Shown here: in pieces, positions 31,605 to 34,754 of the stretch
How the letters are laid out: each line of letters starts with the position of its first letter
Position numbering within the stretch: the stretch's first letter is position 1
Source: Mollicutes bacterium
GTDB taxonomy: Bacteria; Bacillota_I; Bacilli_A; RF39; UBA660
Assembly: GCA_003560455.1 (NCBI GenBank)
Contig: PWIL01000034.1
Span: forward strand, 1 to 34,754
Length of the DNA: 34,754 bases
Direction: 5' to 3'
Notes under the pieces: model-generated
Databases searched by the model: none
What the model was told of the DNA's origin: nothing
What the model saw: the letters and a program-made list of their open reading frames with translations, nothing else
Position numbers and translations under genes: made by a program

Positions 31605-32497
31605 AAGCATTACGAATTTTAGTTAGAAATATTAGAGATGCTTTTCGCAGTATTTGGCGCAATTTTGCTCTTTCTTTAGCATCGATAACCGCCATTACTG
31701 TTACTTTAATTGTCGTCGCTTTTTCACTAATTTTAACTTATAATGTTAATTATACAGCTGAAATTATGGCTAGTAATATTGAAATAATTGTTTTTTTAGA
31801 AAAAGAAATTGATGAAGAAACAATTGCCGAAGTTGAAAATGAAATAAATTCCTTAGATAATGTTGAATCATTTATTTTTAAATCAAGATTAGAAATAGCC
31901 GAAGAATATATGAGTGAATCAGATGTTTTTGCAGCGATTATGGAATCTTGGGAAGAAGATGAAATTCCGTTACAAGACACTTTTATTGTTAAGGTTAATG
32001 ACAATGAAAAAATAGGTGACACGGCGAATGAAATTAATGAATTAGAAAAAGTTGATTCAGTTAATTATGGTCGTGGAATGGTTGAACAATTATTTGGCAT
32101 TTTTGATATCATTCAAAGTGGTAGTTTAATTGCCGTTGGAGCTTTGATATTAGTAACTGGGTTTTTAATTTCTAATACAATTAAAATTACTATTTTTTCA
32201 AGAAGAAAAGAAATTGAAATTATGCGTTTAGTTGGTGCTTCGAATTTAAATATAAAAATCCCATTTATGTTTGAAGGTTTGTTTTTAGGAATCATTGGCG
32301 CGGTAATTCCGGTTGCTTTAACTTTCTATGGTTATCATCGTTTATATGAATATGATTTATCATTAATTATGCCAATTTTAACTTTAATTGAACCAACGCC
32401 ATTTGTTTATCAAGTAGCCGGTATTTTATTAATTATTGGGGTTGCAGTGGGTATGGTTGGTAGTTGGCGCGCTGTTTCAAAGCATTTAAAGATCTAA
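31601..32497 (+). CDS. ftsX: Cell division protein FtsX
   Basis: This 298-aa membrane partner of FtsE has the expected four helices (about 21-44, 171-192, 221-242 and 267-290). A large extracytoplasmic loop lies between the first two (about 45-165), the part that contacts wall hydrolases. Family text includes FRSIWRNFALSLASITAI at the start, EIEIMRLVGASNLNIKIPF before helix 3 and GSWRAVSKHLKI at the end. It overlaps ftsE by 4 nt. No clear terminator follows; the ysxC promoter begins 23 bases after the stop. Confidence 0.95.
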   Translation: MKALRILVRNIRDAFRSIWRNFALSLASITAITVTLIVVAFSLILTYNVNYTAEIMASNIEIIVFLEKEIDEETIAEVENEINSLDNVESFIFKSRLEIAEEYMSESDVFAAIMESWEEDEIPLQDTFIVKVNDNEKIGDTANEINELEKVDSVNYGRGMVEQLFGIFDIIQSGSLIAVGALILVTGFLISNTIKITIFSRRKEIEIMRLVGASNLNIKIPFMFEGLFLGIIGAVIPVALTFYGYHRLYEYDLSLIMPILTLIEPTPFVYQVAGILLIIGVAVGMVGSWRAVSKHLKI

Positions 32498-32520
32498 TTT
32501 TTGACTTTATAAGGTAATAA

Positions 32521-32529
32521 TGCTATAAT
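32521..32529 (+). promoter_or_regulatory. Extended -10 promoter of ysxC
   Basis: TGCTATAAT, 30 bases before the ysxC start. Confidence 0.6.
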
Positions 32530-32559
32530 CTTATCGTTATATTGAAAAAGGTGGGTAAT

Positions 32560-33153
32560 ATGGAAATTAAATCGGTAGATTTAACGATTAGTGCAGTCCG
32601 TTGTAGTCAATATCCGGAAAGTGGTTTTCCAGAATTCTTATTAGTTGGTCGTTCAAATGTGGGCAAGAGTAGTTTTATTAATACGGTAATAAACCGAAAA
32701 AACTATGCGCGAACATCATCTGACCCGGGAAAAACGCAAACAATTAATTTTTATAATGTTAATAATCAATTTTTTATTGTTGATGCGCCGGGTTATGGTT
32801 ATGCTAAAGTTTCCAAAAAACAAAAAAAGAAATTTGGTTTAATGATGGAACGTTATTTAACTTCTCGTGATAATTTAAAACATGTTTTTATGTTAATTGA
32901 TTTACGACATAAACCAACTGGTGATGATGTGTTAATGTATAAGTTTTTAAAACATCATAATTTACCAGTCACAATTGTGGCTACAAAAGCGGATAAAGTT
33001 GGCTCAACCAATCATGCTAAACAACGACAAATAATTATTGATGAATTAAACTTAGTTGTTGATGATGAATTATTGCTTTTTTCTAATTTGACAAAATTAG
33101 GAAGAAAAGAAGTTCTTGATAAAATAGAGCGAACGATTATTGCAGAAAACTAG
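32560..33153 (+). CDS. ysxC: Ribosome biogenesis GTPase YsxC/EngB
   Basis: EngB is an essential small GTPase for 50S subunit assembly. The 197-aa protein has G1 GRSNVGKSS (30-38), the G2 region TSSDPGKTQTINFY, G3 DAPGYG and G4 TKADK. ATG 32560 follows AAGGTGG (32548-32554). The in-frame TTG 32542 overlaps that site upstream and is rejected. Its TAG stop lies in a terminator stem. The gene der, another ribosome-assembly GTPase, comes next. Confidence 0.95.
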   Translation: MEIKSVDLTISAVRCSQYPESGFPEFLLVGRSNVGKSSFINTVINRKNYARTSSDPGKTQTINFYNVNNQFFIVDAPGYGYAKVSKKQKKKFGLMMERYLTSRDNLKHVFMLIDLRHKPTGDDVLMYKFLKHHNLPVTIVATKADKVGSTNHAKQRQIIIDELNLVVDDELLLFSNLTKLGRKEVLDKIERTIIAEN

Positions 33154-33168
33154 GTAATCCTAGTTTTT
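33146..33168 (+). terminator. Terminator between ysxC and der
   Basis: AAAACTAGG (33146-33154), loop TAAT and CCTAGTTTT (33159-33167), then T residues. It includes the ysxC stop codon. No clear promoter lies between it and der, so der may rely on readthrough. Confidence 0.8.
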
Positions 33169-33187
33169 ATTTTTCGGAGGTGAAAAT

Positions 33188-34507
33188 ATGCGTAAAGGTG
33201 TTGTCGCCTTAGTTGGGCGACCAAATACTGGAAAATCAACATTATTTAATGCAATTGCCGGCCAAAAACTAGCGATTACGGAAGATATTCCGGGAGTTAC
33301 GCGTGATCGGGTGTATAGTTTGGTTGATTTTAATGAGCAAATCTTTCACTTGGTTGATACTGGTGGTATTACTTTAGATAATGATAAATTTCAAAAAGAA
33401 ATTAAAATGCAAGCACAATTAGCGATTGATGAAGCAGATTTAATTGTTTTTGTTGTTGATGGCAAGTTTGGTTTAAATAGTGATGATTATTTAATTCGTG
33501 ACATGTTATTAAAGGTTAATAAAAAAGTGGTGGTGGCTATTAATAAAAATGATACTAAAGCTTATCGTGAGCAAATGTATGATTTTTATCAGTTAGGTTT
33601 TGAGCATTATTTTCCGGTCTCTGGTGAACAAAAAGATGGCTTATTTGATTTATTAACTTTTGTTGTTGATAATTTAGAAATTAGTCAAGAAGAATTTAAT
33701 GAAGAATATTTAAAGTTTGCCTTTATCGGTCGACCAAATGTTGGTAAAAGTAGTTTGGTAAATGCTCTTTTAAATGAAAAAAGAGTAATTGTTAGTGATG
33801 AACCAGGAACTACTCGTGATGCGATTGATATTTCTTTTTCTTATGAAAAACAGTCCTATGTAGTGATTGATACAGCTGGTATTCGACGCAAGGGCAGAAT
33901 ATATGAAAATGTTGAAAAGTATAGTTTAATGCGCACTTTAAAAGCGATTGATCGTGCCGATGTTTGTGTCGTTGTTTTAGATGCATCAACGGGGATTATT
34001 GAATATGATAAACATATAGCCGGTTTTGCTAAAGCAGCGGGCAAGGCAGTTGTTTTAGCAGTTAATAAATGGGATTTGGCTGGTGAATTAGAAATTAGCA
34101 TTCATGATTTTACTAATTTAATTAAAAGAGATTTTGCTTTTATTGCTTATGCCCCAATTGTTTTTTTATCGGCTTTAACTAAAAAAAGATTAGCAACTTT
34201 AATGCCAGAAATTTTAAAATGTTATGCTAATGCTCAAAGGGAAATTGCTACCAATGTTTTAAATGAAGTTATTAGAGATGCTTTTTATTTAAATCCACCA
34301 CCTGGTTATAAAGGGCGGCGTTTAAAAATTTATTTTAGTCATCAAGTTGGGATTAAACCACCTATTTTTAATATTCAAGTTAATGATAAAGGTTTAGTTC
34401 ATTTTTCATATTATCGTTATTTAGAAAATAAAATTCGTGAAAATTTTGATTTTCGGGGAACACCAATTGTTTTAAAGTTTAAAAATAAAGGTGAAGAACG
34501 ACAATGA
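33188..34507 (+). CDS. der: Ribosome assembly GTPase Der (EngA)
   Basis: Der carries two tandem GTPase domains and a KH-like domain and acts in 50S maturation. The 439-aa length is typical. Domain 1: GRPNTGKST (10-18), DTGG, NKND. Domain 2: GRPNVGKSS, DTAG, NKWD. The C-terminal KH-like part contains NPPPGYKGRRLKIYF, the family hallmark, and ends with FRGTPI. Ribosome site CGGAGGTG precedes ATG 33188. Its TGA overlaps the queH start as ATGA. Confidence 0.97.
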   Translation: MRKGVVALVGRPNTGKSTLFNAIAGQKLAITEDIPGVTRDRVYSLVDFNEQIFHLVDTGGITLDNDKFQKEIKMQAQLAIDEADLIVFVVDGKFGLNSDDYLIRDMLLKVNKKVVVAINKNDTKAYREQMYDFYQLGFEHYFPVSGEQKDGLFDLLTFVVDNLEISQEEFNEEYLKFAFIGRPNVGKSSLVNALLNEKRVIVSDEPGTTRDAIDISFSYEKQSYVVIDTAGIRRKGRIYENVEKYSLMRTLKAIDRADVCVVVLDASTGIIEYDKHIAGFAKAAGKAVVLAVNKWDLAGELEISIHDFTNLIKRDFAFIAYAPIVFLSALTKKRLATLMPEILKCYANAQREIATNVLNEVIRDAFYLNPPPGYKGRRLKIYFSHQVGIKPPIFNIQVNDKGLVHFSYYRYLENKIRENFDFRGTPIVLKFKNKGEERQ

Positions 34508-34754
34508 AAAAGCTTTTATTGCATGTTTGTTGCGCTCCTTGTGCAATTTATTTTTTAGAAAATTTAAAAAAATATGAAATCACTTTATGGTTTTATAATC
34601 CTAATATAATGCCCAAAGAAGAATATGTGAAACGTTTAAATGAAGTAAAAAAAATTGCTAAGATTTATAATGTAGATTTAATTATTGAAGCATATGAAAA
34701 TGAATTGTTTTTTAAAAAAATCAAAGGTTTTGAAAAAGAAAAAGAAGGTCAAAA
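34504..34754 (+). CDS. queH: Epoxyqueuosine reductase QueH, 3'-truncated by window
   Basis: The first 83 residues of a QueH (DUF208) protein are present and the frame runs off the window edge. QueH performs the last step of queuosine synthesis in tRNA, using an iron-sulphur cluster. Visible features are LLLHVCCAPC (the adjacent Cys pair and CxxC-like ligands), FYNPNIMP (usual NPNI motif) and EEYVKRLNEV. The start ATG overlaps the der stop by 4 nt, so the two are coupled. The remaining conserved Cys residues lie outside the window. Confidence 0.88.
   Translation, partial: MKKLLLHVCCAPCAIYFLENLKKYEITLWFYNPNIMPKEEYVKRLNEVKKIAKIYNVDLIIEAYENELFFKKIKGFEKEKEGQ

Noticed and set aside
1..34754. UGA=Trp (mycoplasma) genetic code
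   Set aside because: UGA ends several genes at sensible positions, coding regions lack internal UGA apart from prfB, and RF2 is present.
1..34754. tRNA, rRNA, CRISPR array, insertion sequence or prophage
   Set aside because: Gaps are short and show no cloverleaf, regular direct repeats with spacers, transposase or integrase text.

Overview
The window is a gene-dense, very AT-rich stretch of chromosome with short intergenic gaps. The gene set is typical of a low-GC Gram-positive bacterium (Bacillota): pgsA-recA-rny order, DivIB-FtsA-FtsZ, YtxG/YtxH-like, YutD and DUF1292 proteins, LemA with DUF2207, and a PgsA-type membrane enzyme. UGA is a stop: it ends several genes, Trp is always UGG, and prfB (RF2, the UGA-reading release factor) is present with its programmed frameshift. 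This excludes the Mycoplasma/Spiroplasma code. The best guess is a Bacilli/Erysipelotrichia-like or wall-bearing Mollicutes-related lineage, since peptidoglycan genes (murG, murB, murJ, rodA) are intact. That placement is inference from gene content. Anaerobic NrdDG suggests anaerobic or facultative growth.

Layout: (1) 1-3340, the end of pgsA, then recA with a LexA-like box, then rny. (2) 3344-5257, minus strand, a DUF1292 protein and a long charged coiled-coil protein of unknown function. (3) 5258-5637, an AT-rich gap with the nrdDG promoter and a 5-4-5 palindrome matching the recA box type. (4) 5638-8545, nrdD-nrdG. (5) 8619-9503, a pilin-like protein with an Ig-like C-terminus, convergent with rodA (9491-10630, minus). 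(6) 10726-16156, a Cys-less membrane-anchored EIIB-like protein, then murG-murB-divIB and ftsA-ftsZ. (7) 16253-18531, a pilin/GLUG-repeat surface protein whose start codon is one base out of frame across an A8 tract. (8) 18694-22371, a YfcC-like permease, a YgjP-like metallopeptidase and a MurJ-type flippase. (9) 22399-25575, lemA, DUF2207 and trmB. (10) 25642-27822, a lipoprotein and a small operon with YtxG/YtxH-like membrane proteins. (11) 27868-32497, a DUF4015 lipoprotein, yutD, prfB, ftsE and ftsX. (12) 32560 to the end, the GTPases ysxC and der, then the start of queH.

Functionally the window centres on envelope growth and division: lipid II synthesis and export, SEDS polymerisation, divisome assembly, FtsEX, and surface pilin-like proteins. 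DNA repair, dNTP supply, RNA decay and translation genes are mixed in.

Three places break simple reading. prfB uses the classical +1 frameshift. The GLUG pilin needs a -1 shift or one extra A, at a dnaX-type A AAA AAG heptamer. ftsA has an in-frame TAA followed by 27 sense codons that encode what looks like its missing membrane-targeting helix. The last two could be biology (phase variation, recoding, truncation) or sequence errors. They are the most rewarding points to check.

No mobile element, CRISPR array, tRNA or rRNA was seen.
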